Shown: positions 25,712 to 34,378 of the stretch, in pieces
How the letters are laid out: every line of letters starts with the position of its first letter
How positions within the stretch are numbered: the first letter of the stretch is position 1
DNA from: Acidimicrobiaceae bacterium
GTDB lineage: Bacteria; Actinomycetota; Acidimicrobiia; Acidimicrobiales; RAAP-2
DNA: 63,722 nucleotides
Direction of reading: 5' to 3'
Assembly: GCA_003132305.1 (NCBI GenBank)
Contig: PKXJ01000032.1
Coordinates: 251,551 to 315,272, forward strand
Notes under the pieces: generated by a model
The model's input: the letters and a program-made list of their open reading frames with translations, nothing else
Database searches by the model: none
Told to the model about the DNA's origin: nothing
Position numbers and translations under genes: made by a program

Positions 25712-26737
25712 GTGAACAATCGACAGATAGTGTTCGCCGAGCGTCCCGTGGGCCCACTCGGTAAGTCCACCACAACGCTGGTGACTTCAACCAAGTCAGT
25801 CTGTGGCGACGGTGAGGCACTCATAAAAGTGGCCATGTTGAGCATCGACCCCACGATTCGAACGTGGATGAACGACGCGCCGGGATACCTTGCGCCCATG
25901 CAATTGGGGGAAGTCATCCGAGGCAGCGGTACCGGGCTCGTCGTCGAATCGTGCAACCCGCACTACAAAGTGGGCGACATCGTCTTTGGAATGACGAACT
26001 GGCAAGAGTGGGTCCTCGCGAACGAGGAGAACCGTTTTTCCGTGGTACCCCCGGGGCTCGGTCTCGATCTCGCCACCATGATGAACGTGCTCGGTGTGAC
26101 GGGCATCACGGCGTTCTTCGGTCTCACCGACGTGGGCCAGATGAAGCCCGGTGACGTGGTGGTGGTTTCCTCGGCGGCCGGCGCGACGGGTTCAGTCGTG
26201 GGTCAGATCGCCCAAGCGCGCGGCGCACTAAAAGTGGTGGGTATCGCCGGGGGACCGGAGAAGTGCGCCGAGGTGGTGGAGACCTACGCCTTCGACGAGT
26301 GCTTGGACTATCGCGAGGAGCATCTGGGTCGGCGACTCCACGAGGCGTGTCCCGAGGGCGTTGATCTCTACTTTGACAACGTGGGTGGCGAGATCCTCGA
26401 CGCCGTGCTCGCCAACGTCGCGATGCACGCTCGGGTTGTGCTCTGCGGGGCGATCTCGCAGTACAACGCCACCGGCGCTCGTCGCGGGATCGAGAACACG
26501 TCGATGTTGATCACGCGTCGAGGACGAATGGAGGGCTTCATCGTTCTCGACTACGCGTCTCGTTTCGCTGAGGCGCAGAGTGAACTGGCCGCCATGGTGC
26601 ACTCGGGAACTTTGAAACACCGAGAACACTTGGTGGAGGGTTTGGAGAACGCCCCCGAAGCGCTCAGCCTGCTCTTCAGCGGAGGTAACCACGGCAAGAC
26701 GCTGGTCGTGGTGGACGAGAGCGTGCAGCTTGGCTGA
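25712..26737 (+). CDS. MDR-type NADP-dependent oxidoreductase (CurA/leukotriene B4 dehydrogenase-like)
   Basis: 341-residue zinc-free medium-chain reductase that typically reduces alpha,beta-unsaturated ketones or aldehydes. RQIVFAERPVG opens the protein, PTIRTWMNDAPGYLAPMQLGEVIRG is the subfamily signature, and the nucleotide-binding AAGATGSVVGQIAQARGA and DLYFDNVGGEILDAVL are intact. GTG start. It overlaps the MFS gene by 8 bases, which suggests that a compound is both exported or imported and reduced. Confidence 0.85.
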   Translation: MNNRQIVFAERPVGPLGKSTTTLVTSTKSVCGDGEALIKVAMLSIDPTIRTWMNDAPGYLAPMQLGEVIRGSGTGLVVESCNPHYKVGDIVFGMTNWQEWVLANEENRFSVVPPGLGLDLATMMNVLGVTGITAFFGLTDVGQMKPGDVVVVSSAAGATGSVVGQIAQARGALKVVGIAGGPEKCAEVVETYAFDECLDYREEHLGRRLHEACPEGVDLYFDNVGGEILDAVLANVAMHARVVLCGAISQYNATGARRGIENTSMLITRRGRMEGFIVLDYASRFAEAQSELAAMVHSGTLKHREHLVEGLENAPEALSLLFSGGNHGKTLVVVDESVQLG

Positions 26738-27977
26738 CGCGTCGATAGACGCTGCGGCGCGTCGTGACTGGCTCCACGTCACGGTCGCGCTGTTCCTCGT
26801 TGCGTTGGTCGCCGGGTTCGCGCAGTTCGGCGCCGTCGCGTCGCTCGACGACGTCGCGCGTCACTTTGGTCACCCCGCCACGAGCCAATCGCTGCAGAGC
26901 GTCGTCGGACTCTCGGGCTCGGTGCTCGGTACTGGCCTGGCGATACTTCGTCTCGCTTCCCTCGTTGCTCTACCCCTCGCCTCACTCGCCGATCGCTGGG
27001 GACGCACCAACGTGCTTCGTCGAGCGCTGCTGGTGGGACTCGTGATTACGGCCGGCGCGTCACTCAGTCCTTCGTACTGGCTCTTCGTGGCCTGTTTCGC
27101 GCTCGCTCGACCGCTGCTCTCCACGACGTCGGCGCTCGTCCAGGTCATTACCGTGGAACTTTCGAGTACGAAGGGTCGGATCGACCGCCTCGTCATTATT
27201 TCGGCCGGCGCGGGCATTGGTGCGGGACTGGCGGCGATCTTGCACGGCCTCATCCGAGGGCCCGACTCTTTTCGTTGGCTCTTCGCTCTGGCGGTGGTGC
27301 CGGTCTTCTTCGTGCGACCACTGTTGCGACGAATCCCCGAGCCGACTTTTCACGACGGCGTCATGACGTTCGCTCGTATCGGCGCCGTCCCGCGTGGCCT
27401 GCGCGGACGCGTCGCCATCGTGGGCGTCATGGTCTTTATCATCGGCGTGATAGCGGGTCCCGCGAGCGGCTTTACGTTCGTCTACGGCGAGGGCGTCCTC
27501 AAGATCAGCCCGGGGGTCGTGGCGAGCGTCGTGGCCTTTAGTGCCGTGACCGGTCTTGTGGGACTACTGCTTAGTCGTTACTTCTCACGCGTGATCGGTC
27601 GACGCTGGACGATCGTCGTTGGCACGCTCGCGACCGCGGCGACGGCGTCGCTCGCGTACGGCGGTGGAAAGATCGCCTTCGTCGTGGGCTACATGAGCGG
27701 TGTCGCGGCCGGCGGACTCTTGGCCCCGGCGATCGCGGCGCTGAGCACCGAGTTGTTTTCGCACACGTTTCGTGCGACCGCCGCCGGTTGGATCGTCGTA
27801 GCCGGCGTGCTCGGGGCCATGACCGGACTATTGGTCTTTGGACTGATCGGCGACAGCGTGCACGTGACCGGTGCTGGATCCCTTCGTCTGCCGGCCCTCT
27901 TGACGTTCTTGCCGTTGCTGCCACTTTTGTTGTTGTTGACGCGACTGCCCGAGAGTTCGACGATGGACCTGGCCTAG
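26730..27977 (+). CDS. MFS transporter
   Basis: 415-residue secondary transporter with 12 predicted helices. The loop 2-3 motif appears as LASLADRWGRTNVLRRALL, and loop 8-9 carries a second RYFSRVIGRRW version. The start is TTG 26730, within the end of the MDR gene. A long cytoplasmic loop joins the halves around residue 200. Substrate unknown; pairing with a reductase suggests a xenobiotic or metabolite role. The end overlaps the convergent nuclease-fold gene by 4 bases (CTAG). Confidence 0.85.
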   Translation: MADASIDAAARRDWLHVTVALFLVALVAGFAQFGAVASLDDVARHFGHPATSQSLQSVVGLSGSVLGTGLAILRLASLVALPLASLADRWGRTNVLRRALLVGLVITAGASLSPSYWLFVACFALARPLLSTTSALVQVITVELSSTKGRIDRLVIISAGAGIGAGLAAILHGLIRGPDSFRWLFALAVVPVFFVRPLLRRIPEPTFHDGVMTFARIGAVPRGLRGRVAIVGVMVFIIGVIAGPASGFTFVYGEGVLKISPGVVASVVAFSAVTGLVGLLLSRYFSRVIGRRWTIVVGTLATAATASLAYGGGKIAFVVGYMSGVAAGGLLAPAIAALSTELFSHTFRATAAGWIVVAGVLGAMTGLLVFGLIGDSVHVTGAGSLRLPALLTFLPLLPLLLLLTRLPESSTMDLA

Positions 27978-28774
27978 CGAAGTTCGATGTCGGCCACGAG
28001 CGCCATGTGATCGCTGCCGCCGTCGCGGGTAAAACTTTGCAGCGACTTCCAGGGACCTCGTCCCAGGATGTGGTCAATCTGCGAGTGGGGACGCGGCGCG
28101 GGCCAGGTGCGCCCGGTCGCCAGGGAGTGCCAGCCCGGCAACAAGAGTCGCAGCAGTGGGCGCCAACTGTTGAAATCCCCGCCGATCAGTATGGGGAGTT
28201 CGGGATCGAGGGTCTCGACGAACTCGCTCACCCGTCGGTACTGACGGTACGAACCGTGACTGAGGTGCGCGCCGTGAATCGCGAGGACGTAGAACGAGCG
28301 GTCGTTGTCCCTCAGTCGTGCCACCAGCAGCGCGCGCTGCACTTTTTCGCGCGGCAGTCGGCCGAGCGAGATGACGCGAACGTCTTCGACCTCGAGGCGC
28401 GTGAGTAGGCCCAGTCCCCACGTCCCTCGTTCCACGTGCTCGAGTCGCGCGCGGCTCGCGAGCTGGACCTTGGTGAGGGAGCGGTGTTCGGTGAAGAAGA
28501 GGCCCCGTTCACCGAAGAAGTGCGCGAAGCGAGGCTGCCACGTAGTTCCGCCCACGCCCCTCGTGACGCGTTCGCCGTGCGCCAGCGGCGCAAAGCCACC
28601 CTCGAGGTGCAGCGTGGTCGACAAGTCTTCGTAGAAGTCGGGACCGTCGTCGGCCCGCCAGAGTTCGGGCAGGATGAGCACGTCGGCGTCGAGTTCTTTG
28701 ATGACTTCGAGGACTCGAGTGGGACGACCCCAGCCGTCGACGCCGGCGTGAAGGTTAAACGTCGCGACACGCAC
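27974..28774 (-). CDS. Endonuclease/exonuclease/phosphatase-family protein
   Basis: 266-residue EEP-fold hydrolase. TFNLHAGVDGWGR (Asn), LPELWRA (metal Glu), AIHGAHLS, IGGDFNSW (Asp/Asn) and GGSDHMALVADIEL (Asp-His) are the catalytic blocks. Unlike the ExoIII at 20275 it lacks DNA-binding loops typical of AP endonucleases, so it could be a phosphodiesterase or phosphatase. Start GTG 28774, 26 bases from the divergent PhzF gene. Confidence 0.8.
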   Translation of the reverse strand: MRVATFNLHAGVDGWGRPTRVLEVIKELDADVLILPELWRADDGPDFYEDLSTTLHLEGGFAPLAHGERVTRGVGGTTWQPRFAHFFGERGLFFTEHRSLTKVQLASRARLEHVERGTWGLGLLTRLEVEDVRVISLGRLPREKVQRALLVARLRDNDRSFYVLAIHGAHLSHGSYRQYRRVSEFVETLDPELPILIGGDFNSWRPLLRLLLPGWHSLATGRTWPAPRPHSQIDHILGRGPWKSLQSFTRDGGSDHMALVADIELR

Positions 28775-28800
28775 TGTTAAACCCTACCCAGGCTCGTGGC

Positions 28801-29628
28801 GTGATGTGGCAGTCTCTAAAGGTGGAATCCGTCGACGTGACGTTCGGGCATCGACTGTGGTGGGTTGACGCGTTCATCGGCGAAACGGAGCGCGGAAATC
28901 CCGCGGTGGTGGTCTTACTTGAGCATCCTCTCAGCGGCGACGAACTGCAGAAGATTGCTTTCGAGCTGGGCGCCTCGGAGACGGCCTTCGTTCGACGAGT
29001 TGGCGATCAGTGGTCGCTGCGTTGGTTTACGCCCACGGTCGAAGTCGATCTCTGTGGCCACGCGACGCTCGCCACGTTGCACGTCTTGTTAAACGAACTC
29101 GGCGCGCCCGGTGGCGAGCTCTACTTCGCCACGAGAGCCGGCGTGCTCTCGGGTCGACGACTGAGCGAGGGGCTCTTGGGAATTGACCTACCCCGGGCCT
29201 ACCTCGAACCACTGGATCCCGCGGTCCTCAACGACACCCTGGGCGTGGTGCACGAGATCTACCAGGCCGGACCCTCGAGCGTGCTCGCGATTGTCCAGGA
29301 CTACGACACGCTCTGTGGCTTGAGCGTCGATCCGATGAGTCTCTTTCTGGTGCCGAGTTCAATCATCATCGCCGCGTGTATCGGTGGACCCGACGTCGAC
29401 GTGTCGATTCGCGTCTTCGCGCCCCGGCTCGGTCTCGCCGAAGATCATGCCACGGGCAGCGCCCTGTGCGCGGTCGCGCCGTGGTGGGTCGAAAAGGTTG
29501 GATCACCCACCGTCATGGTGCGCCAAGCCAGTTCGCGTGGGGGCGTCATGTACGCACGGCTCTTCGAAAAGAACGTCGAGGTCGCGGGGTTGGCCAGGAC
29601 CTTCTTCAGCGGCGAAATTCGTCTATGA
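28801..29628 (+). CDS. PhzF-family isomerase with intact catalytic Glu
   Basis: 275 residues with PhzF hallmarks GNPAVVVLL, LGASETAFVR (catalytic Glu 60), LCGHATLATLH, TRAGVLSGR and GLAEDHATGSALCAV. The related protein at 8223 has Val at the catalytic position, so only this one looks fully active by the known mechanism. It starts a five-gene operon: the end overlaps the next gene by 4 bases (ATGA). Confidence 0.87.
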   Translation: MMWQSLKVESVDVTFGHRLWWVDAFIGETERGNPAVVVLLEHPLSGDELQKIAFELGASETAFVRRVGDQWSLRWFTPTVEVDLCGHATLATLHVLLNELGAPGGELYFATRAGVLSGRRLSEGLLGIDLPRAYLEPLDPAVLNDTLGVVHEIYQAGPSSVLAIVQDYDTLCGLSVDPMSLFLVPSSIIIAACIGGPDVDVSIRVFAPRLGLAEDHATGSALCAVAPWWVEKVGSPTVMVRQASSRGGVMYARLFEKNVEVAGLARTFFSGEIRL

Positions 29629-30296
29629 GTGACGACGTTCTCGGCCCCGGGCCGCGCACCCGGGTACGACGCCTACCCCAAAAGGCGACCTACGACGAAG
29701 AGATCATCTTCGCAATCTTGGACCAGGCGCCGCTCTGTCACGTCGCCGCGACAGTGCAGGGTAAGCCCGTGGCGCTCCCGACCCTGCACGCGAGAGAGAA
29801 CCGAACGATCTATCTTCACGGCAGTCCCTCTAACGAGGTGCTGAAGTCACTCGTGCGCGCCGGCGAGGCGTTCGTGAGCGTGACGCTTTACGACGGTCTT
29901 CGACTAGCGAGATCGGGCTTCGAGTCGTCAATCGCGTACCGGTCGGTCGTCGTGGTGGGCGTCGCGCACGAAGTCGTGGAGGAAAACGAAAAGGCGAGGG
30001 TGCTCAATCTCTTCGTCGATCGGGTCTTGCCCGGAAGGGCCCGTGAGGTTCGTCCCCTCAGTGCCCAAGAGCAGCGTCTCACGATGGTGGTCGCGGTGTC
30101 CATCGACGAAGCGTCGGCGAAGGTCTCCGAGGGACCGACCGACGACGACGACGACGACCGGGCGCTTCGCATATGGTCCGGTACCGTGCCGGCGCGCCTC
30201 GTCTTTGGCCAGCCGGTACCCGACACCAACGGCGCGATGGCCCGCGGTGACGTTGCGCTACCGCTCTCGGTGAAAAGACTCTTGGACGAACAGTGA
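29625..30296 (+). CDS. FMN-binding split-barrel (pyridoxamine-phosphate-oxidase-like) protein
   Basis: 223-residue protein of the NimA/PNPOx-like family. RRLPQKATYDEEIIFAILDQAPLCHVA opens the barrel, and GKPVALPTLHAREN and TIYLHGSPSNEVLK are FMN-contact strands. An acidic run of aspartates sits near residue 170. The role may be flavin- or F420-dependent reduction or a heme/flavin-binding function. It is translationally coupled to PhzF before it and Nudix after it through 4-base overlaps. Confidence 0.8.
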   Translation: MSDDVLGPGPRTRVRRLPQKATYDEEIIFAILDQAPLCHVAATVQGKPVALPTLHARENRTIYLHGSPSNEVLKSLVRAGEAFVSVTLYDGLRLARSGFESSIAYRSVVVVGVAHEVVEENEKARVLNLFVDRVLPGRAREVRPLSAQEQRLTMVVAVSIDEASAKVSEGPTDDDDDDRALRIWSGTVPARLVFGQPVPDTNGAMARGDVALPLSVKRLLDEQ

Positions 30297-30832
30297 CGTT
30301 GGAGGATCTTCGTCAACAGATCCAACGCATCACGCCGGTCGACGCTCGCGAGTCGATCTCCATTGACATGACCCTGGACCGCTTGACCTGGCCGGGAAAT
30401 CCCTTCTCCGAGAGCGAGAACGTTCACCACCTCACGGCCTCATCGTTCGTGGTTTCCTCACGCGGCGTGATACTTCATCGACATCGGCGTCTCGGCATCT
30501 GGGTCCAGCCCGGGGGACACGTGGACTCGGGTGAGTCGCCCGAAGAGGCCTGCGTTCGTGAAACGACCGAAGAGACGGGCCTCGTCGTGCCTCATCTCGA
30601 TCCCGCGGCGCTCTTTCACGTCGACGTGCACCCCGGACCCAAGGGTCACACCCACTACGACCTTCGCTACGTGCTCATCGGCGAGCCGCTCGATCCCCAC
30701 CCACCCGCGAACGAAAGCCCCGACGTCTTCTGGTTTGACTTTGACGCCGCGATTGAGCGTGCGGAACCAACATTGGGCGCGGCCTTGAAGAAGCTGGCCG
30801 GGTCGCTCGACGATTTTGACGTGACAGACTAA
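30293..30832 (+). CDS. Nudix hydrolase
   Basis: 179 residues. The Nudix box is complete at residues 75-97: GGHVDSGESPEEACVRE followed by TTEETGL, with the metal-binding REXXEE. The family hydrolyses nucleoside diphosphates linked to another moiety; the substrate is not deducible. The N-terminal 45 residues form a helical extension before the domain. The GTG start overlaps the previous stop (GTGA). Confidence 0.88.
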   Translation: MTLEDLRQQIQRITPVDARESISIDMTLDRLTWPGNPFSESENVHHLTASSFVVSSRGVILHRHRRLGIWVQPGGHVDSGESPEEACVRETTEETGLVVPHLDPAALFHVDVHPGPKGHTHYDLRYVLIGEPLDPHPPANESPDVFWFDFDAAIERAEPTLGAALKKLAGSLDDFDVTD

Positions 30833-30836
30833 TCGT

Positions 30837-31547
30837 GTGAGCGAGACCGACGCCCTTCGTGCTCTCATGGAGGCTGATCGGTGGATGGATCGGGTCAGCA
30901 CGCAGAAGACGCACCTGCCCGAGATCGCGGAACTGGCAACGTTGGAGGTCGAACTTCGCGGTCTGCTCAAGGACCTCCGCGAGGCCGAGGGGCGCCTCGC
31001 GCCGGTGAAGAGTGCCTACGACGACGTGTCACGTGAGTCGAAGCGTTTGAAGAATCGAGCGAACGATCTCGACGCGACGTTGGCGTCGTCCACGGCCAAT
31101 GCCCGAGAGCTGGCGGTCCTCCAGAAGGAGCTCACCCACGTGCGCGACCTGCTCTCCGAGAGTGAAGACCGCGAACTCGAACTGCTGCTCGAGCTCGAAC
31201 CTCGAGAGGGCGAGGTCGAGTCGATCAAACGACGGGCCCAGCCCGGCGTGGGCCGACGTAGTGAACTCATCGACGTGATCGCTAAGTTACAGATCACTCT
31301 CGACGATGAACTCGTGTCGCTTCGACGCAGCCGCGAGGAGCTCGTTGGCGCTGTCGCGGCGAACCTGCTGGCTCGCTACGACGTCGCGCTGGCGCGCGCG
31401 GGCACTTCTGGGGCGGCGCAAGTGCTCGAAGGTCGATGCGATGGCTGTCGTCTCGCGCTCTCACCGCTCGACCACGACCGCTTCAAGTCCCAAGCACTCG
31501 ACACCTTCATGGACTGTCCCGAGTGCGGTCGACTCTTGTTGCCGTGA
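30837..31547 (+). CDS. Coiled-coil zinc-ribbon protein (CT398/DUF164-like)
   Basis: 236 residues. Residues about 20-170 form a long antiparallel coiled coil rich in Leu/Arg/Glu, followed by a C-terminal zinc ribbon with CDGC and CPEC pairs. Such proteins are widespread and thought to bind nucleic acids or act as scaffolds; proteins of this type lie beside an RNase H or histidine-phosphatase gene in other Actinobacteria. GTG start 4 bases after the Nudix stop; overlaps the next gene by 4 bases. Confidence 0.82.
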   Translation: MSETDALRALMEADRWMDRVSTQKTHLPEIAELATLEVELRGLLKDLREAEGRLAPVKSAYDDVSRESKRLKNRANDLDATLASSTANARELAVLQKELTHVRDLLSESEDRELELLLELEPREGEVESIKRRAQPGVGRRSELIDVIAKLQITLDDELVSLRRSREELVGAVAANLLARYDVALARAGTSGAAQVLEGRCDGCRLALSPLDHDRFKSQALDTFMDCPECGRLLLP

Positions 31548-32137
31548 TCATCCTGATTCGCCACGGCCAGACCACGACCAACGCCCAGAGTCTCTTAGTG
31601 GGGCGAAGTGATCCGCATCTAACAGAGCTCGGTCAGCGACAGTCCCGCGCGCTCGTGCCCTACCTGACGGGCGTCGCTGAGGTGTGGGTGTCCCCGCTGA
31701 CGCGCGCTCGCCAGACGGCGGCGCTGGCGCTGCCGGACATTGAAGCCACCGTGAAGGAGTCCTTCATTGAAGTGGACTACGGCGACCTCGACGGGCAGCC
31801 ACTGGGCGTGATTTCGCCCGAGGGGTGGCGGGCCTTCCAACTCGATCACGACGCGGCCTTTGGCGGCGGCGAGTCACTCGCTAGCGTCGACCGGCGCGTG
31901 CACGCGGAACTCGACGCGCTCTTGGTGGACGAATCGAGTCTCCTTCACGCGCACGATCGTCACTTGGCGATCGTGAGTCACGTCTCACCGATCAAATCCG
32001 CGACCGTCTGGGCGCTCGGGATCCCCGGGTCGACGGCGTGGCGAACCCGACTGGACAACGGTTCGATCACCACGATTGGACTTCGCGGCGTGACGCCCCA
32101 ACTCGTGCGATTCAACGTGGTGCCGGCGCTGCACTAG
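31544..32137 (+). CDS. Histidine phosphatase family protein
   Basis: 197-residue phosphoglycerate-mutase-like phosphatase. The catalytic RHGQT (His 7) lies at the very start. Other blocks are VSPLTRARQTAALAL, the acid/base region FIEVDYGDLDG and the second His in VSHVSPIK. The substrate could be alpha-ribazole phosphate or another phosphomonoester. The GTG start overlaps the zinc-ribbon stop. The C-terminus (VPALH) lies in a palindrome shared with the convergent gene. Confidence 0.85.
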   Translation: MIILIRHGQTTTNAQSLLVGRSDPHLTELGQRQSRALVPYLTGVAEVWVSPLTRARQTAALALPDIEATVKESFIEVDYGDLDGQPLGVISPEGWRAFQLDHDAAFGGGESLASVDRRVHAELDALLVDESSLLHAHDRHLAIVSHVSPIKSATVWALGIPGSTAWRTRLDNGSITTIGLRGVTPQLVRFNVVPALH

Positions 32138-32150
32138 TTAGTGCAGCGCC
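32125..32150. terminator. Bidirectional hairpin spanning two convergent stop codons
   Basis: A 12-bp perfect inverted repeat (32125-32136 and 32139-32150, 2-base centre) contains the stops of both convergent genes. It makes both proteins end in Ala-Leu-His. The symmetry allows the same hairpin to form in either transcript, so it probably terminates both. Confidence 0.6.
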
Positions 32151-32800
32151 ACGCTGAGGGCCCAAAAGTTCAGGCCCGCGCCGATCAGCGTGCCGACGTG
32201 AAAGAGTTCGTGGTAGCCAAAGATTCGCGGGGCGAGTTTCGGTCTCTTCAGGGCGTAGGCGAGGGCGCCCAGGGTGTAGGCCAGTCCGCCGGCGACGACG
32301 AGGAAAAAGCACATCGGACCGCCCCCGCGATAGATCTGGGGCATCACCGCGACGGCCGCCCAGCCCACGACGAGGTAGGGCAACGTGTTCACCCACTTGG
32401 GCGTGTCGAGGGCCAGCTGGCGGATGGCGATGCCCACCGCGGCCCCACCGGACACCACGAGCAACAGCACGAGGCGGATCGTGCCGTGCATCGTCAGCCC
32501 GGCGAGGGCCAGGTAACTTCCGATAATCGCGAGGAAAATCGCGGAGTGGTCGGCTCGCTTGAAGGCCCTTCGGTGGCTGGGCGACCACCGAACGCGGTGA
32601 AAGAGGGCGCTCGTGACGAACATGGACCCGACGCCGACCAGGTAACAGAGGACCCAGGCGACCTGTGACCACGTTCGCGCCTCCACCAGCAAGATGGGCG
32701 AACAGCCCAGGAGAATGACCGCGCCCGCGACGTGGAGCCATCCGCGCAGAAGCGGGCGCACGATCGTGCTCGCTGACTCGCCGGGGGAAGCATCCGTCAC
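32138..32800 (-). CDS. Hemolysin III/PAQR family membrane protein
   Basis: 220 residues with seven predicted helices. The conserved PAQR-type residues are present: TSALFHRVRW, RADHSAIFLAIIGSY and the C-terminal GYHELFHVGTLIGAG with paired histidines for a metal site. Such proteins sit in the cytoplasmic membrane; some act as hydrolases or lipid-homeostasis factors, and hemolysis is not implied. GTG start. Confidence 0.87.
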   Translation of the reverse strand: MTDASPGESASTIVRPLLRGWLHVAGAVILLGCSPILLVEARTWSQVAWVLCYLVGVGSMFVTSALFHRVRWSPSHRRAFKRADHSAIFLAIIGSYLALAGLTMHGTIRLVLLLVVSGGAAVGIAIRQLALDTPKWVNTLPYLVVGWAAVAVMPQIYRGGGPMCFFLVVAGGLAYTLGALAYALKRPKLAPRIFGYHELFHVGTLIGAGLNFWALSVALH

Positions 32801-32906
32801 GCTTCAACCCTAAGAGGCTGTGTTCCATTTCTTGCCGGCGCGCCCAAGTGTGATTAAACGGGGATTAGATAGGCACCCAAAACACTGAAAGTCCGTACGC
32901 TACAAG

Positions 32907-33280
32907 GGTTATGTACGATTTTCGGTCCTACATAACCACTACTCAATCACGCGGGAGCCAGCGCTCGGATCCGAGCGCTGTTACACCACGCCGGTGCCGT
33001 TAGTGGTGGATTCGTGGTGCTTCGGAAACGTGAACCCTGCACCGCGAAGCACGCGGGAAGAGCCGTTCGTCACCCGTACAAGCCTCGAACGGGGTAGGGC
33101 TCTGGGACGGAACCGACAAGTGCTGGTCGAAGGACCAGCATCCGGACGGTGAGCAAGTACCGGCTGTTCAGTCGGTCAAGGCGAACCGGTGTGTCGAATT
33201 AGGACACACGCTGTAAGGGTCGGCGTTGCCCCCTTTGAAACAACGGAGCCCGTCTGCTCTGTAGACAGAACAGACGGGCG
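32907..33280 (+). ncRNA. Large structured RNA of unassigned family
   Basis: The 597-base gap between the PAQR gene and the aldo/keto reductase has no credible frame but at least eight strong stems. These are 32907-32915/32929-32937 (9 bp), a 22-base palindrome 32959-32980, 32984-32989/33003-33008, 33017-33024/33045-33052 (8 bp), 33063-33069/33086-33092 extended by 33059-33062/33100-33103, 33121-33128/33133-33140 (8 bp, GAAG loop), 33189-33195/33203-33209 (7 bp), and a terminator-like 33248-33256/33271-33279 with an inner stem. The GAAG-loop stem is enclosed by CCGAC/GTCGG (33113-33117/33171-33175). Loops are purine-rich on this strand, favouring plus orientation. It is not RNase P, tmRNA, SRP RNA or a riboswitch class I can recognise. 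It may be a free RNA or a leader of the gene at 33398. Confidence 0.55.
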
Positions 33281-33397
33281 CTCGATGTTTGGCCCCCCCA
33301 GCCAATAGCCAAGAAATTAGTTCGTCCCCACGCACTACTGTGAGCGTCAAGGCCTTTAAACAGGGTCTCGTGAGCAATTTCACATGGAGGAACCGCT

Positions 33398-34378
33398 ATG
33401 GAACGTCGCACCTTAGGTCAAGGACTGGAAGTTTCCGCTGAGGGACTCGGTTGTATGGGCATGAGTGAGTTCTACGGCGCCGGCGACGACGTAGAGTCTC
33501 TCGCCACGATTCACGAAGCGCTCGATCGCGGGGTCAACTTCTTGGACACGGCCGATATGTACGGTCCCTTTACCAACGAACGCCTGGTCGCGCGCGCGAT
33601 CAAGGATCGTCGCGACGAAGTGGTGCTCGCGACGAAGTTCGGCAACCAGCGAGCTGAGGACGGTTCGTTTCTTCGAGTGAACGGCACGCCGGAGTACGTG
33701 GCGGCGGCGTGCGACGCGTCACTCGAACGCCTCGGCGTCGACGCGATCGACCTCTACTACCAACACCGCGTCGATCGGACCGTGCCGATTGAAGAGACCT
33801 GGGGAGCGATGAAGTCGCTCGTCGCCGCGGGCAAGGTCCGGCACTTGGGTATCTCGGAGGCTTCGTCGGAGACGATCGAACGGGCGAACGCGGTCCACCC
33901 AGTGACGGCACTGCAGAGTGAGTACTCGCTGTGGTCGCGCGACCCCGAAGACGGCGTGCTCGCGACCTGTCGACGCTTGGGCATTGGCTTCGTCGCCTAC
34001 AGCCCGCTCGGCCGCGGTTTTTTGACCAACGAAGCCGCCACGCGTCAAAACGTCGAAGGGGACTTTCGTAACCGTCATCCGCGATTCTCGGGCGACGCCT
34101 TTGAGAAGAATTTGGCCCTGGTTAAGAATCTCGAAGCGATCGCCGCGTCGAAAAACGTCACCGTCGCTCAGTTGTCGCTGGCCTGGGTACTGTCGCGCGG
34201 CCCCGACGTGGTCCCCATTCCGGGCACCAAGCGCCGCCGGTGGCTGCACGAGAACATCGCGGCCCTCGACATCGACTTGAGCGTCGCCGACGTCGCCGCG
34301 CTCGAGGCGGCCGTGCCGCGTGGGGCGGTCGTAGGCGATCGCTACCAGCCCGCGGGCATGTTGAACGTCAACGGGTGA
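33398..34378 (+). CDS. Aldo/keto reductase
   Basis: 326-residue NADPH-dependent oxidoreductase of the AKR fold. Asp 50 and Tyr 55 (FLDTADMYG), the Lys of VLATKFGNQ and the His of YYQHRVD form the tetrad. [14 protein letters not shown] is the cofactor-binding end. It resembles the AKR13-type plant/bacterial branch ([10 protein letters not shown] opening). A GGAGGAACC ribosome site precedes ATG 33398. It follows the structured RNA region by 118 bases. It overlaps the convergent ABC gene by 11 bases. Confidence 0.9.
   Translation: MERRTLGQGLEVSAEGLGCMGMSEFYGAGDDVESLATIHEALDRGVNFLDTADMYGPFTNERLVARAIKDRRDEVVLATKFGNQRAEDGSFLRVNGTPEYVAAACDASLERLGVDAIDLYYQHRVDRTVPIEETWGAMKSLVAAGKVRHLGISEASSETIERANAVHPVTALQSEYSLWSRDPEDGVLATCRRLGIGFVAYSPLGRGFLTNEAATRQNVEGDFRNRHPRFSGDAFEKNLALVKNLEAIAASKNVTVAQLSLAWVLSRGPDVVPIPGTKRRRWLHENIAALDIDLSVADVAALEAAVPRGAVVGDRYQPAGMLNVNG

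Noticed and set aside
25431-25820. Minus-strand frame between the dehydrogenase and the MDR gene
   Set aside because: Translation rich in Ser/Thr/Arg with no ribosome site; it runs into the start of the MDR gene. Left as gene-free.
32801-33397. Assignment of the structured region to a group I/II intron, c-di-AMP or cobalamin riboswitch, tmRNA or SRP RNA
   Set aside because: I looked for the intron domain V, riboswitch core boxes, the tmRNA tRNA-like end and the SRP tip and found none convincing.
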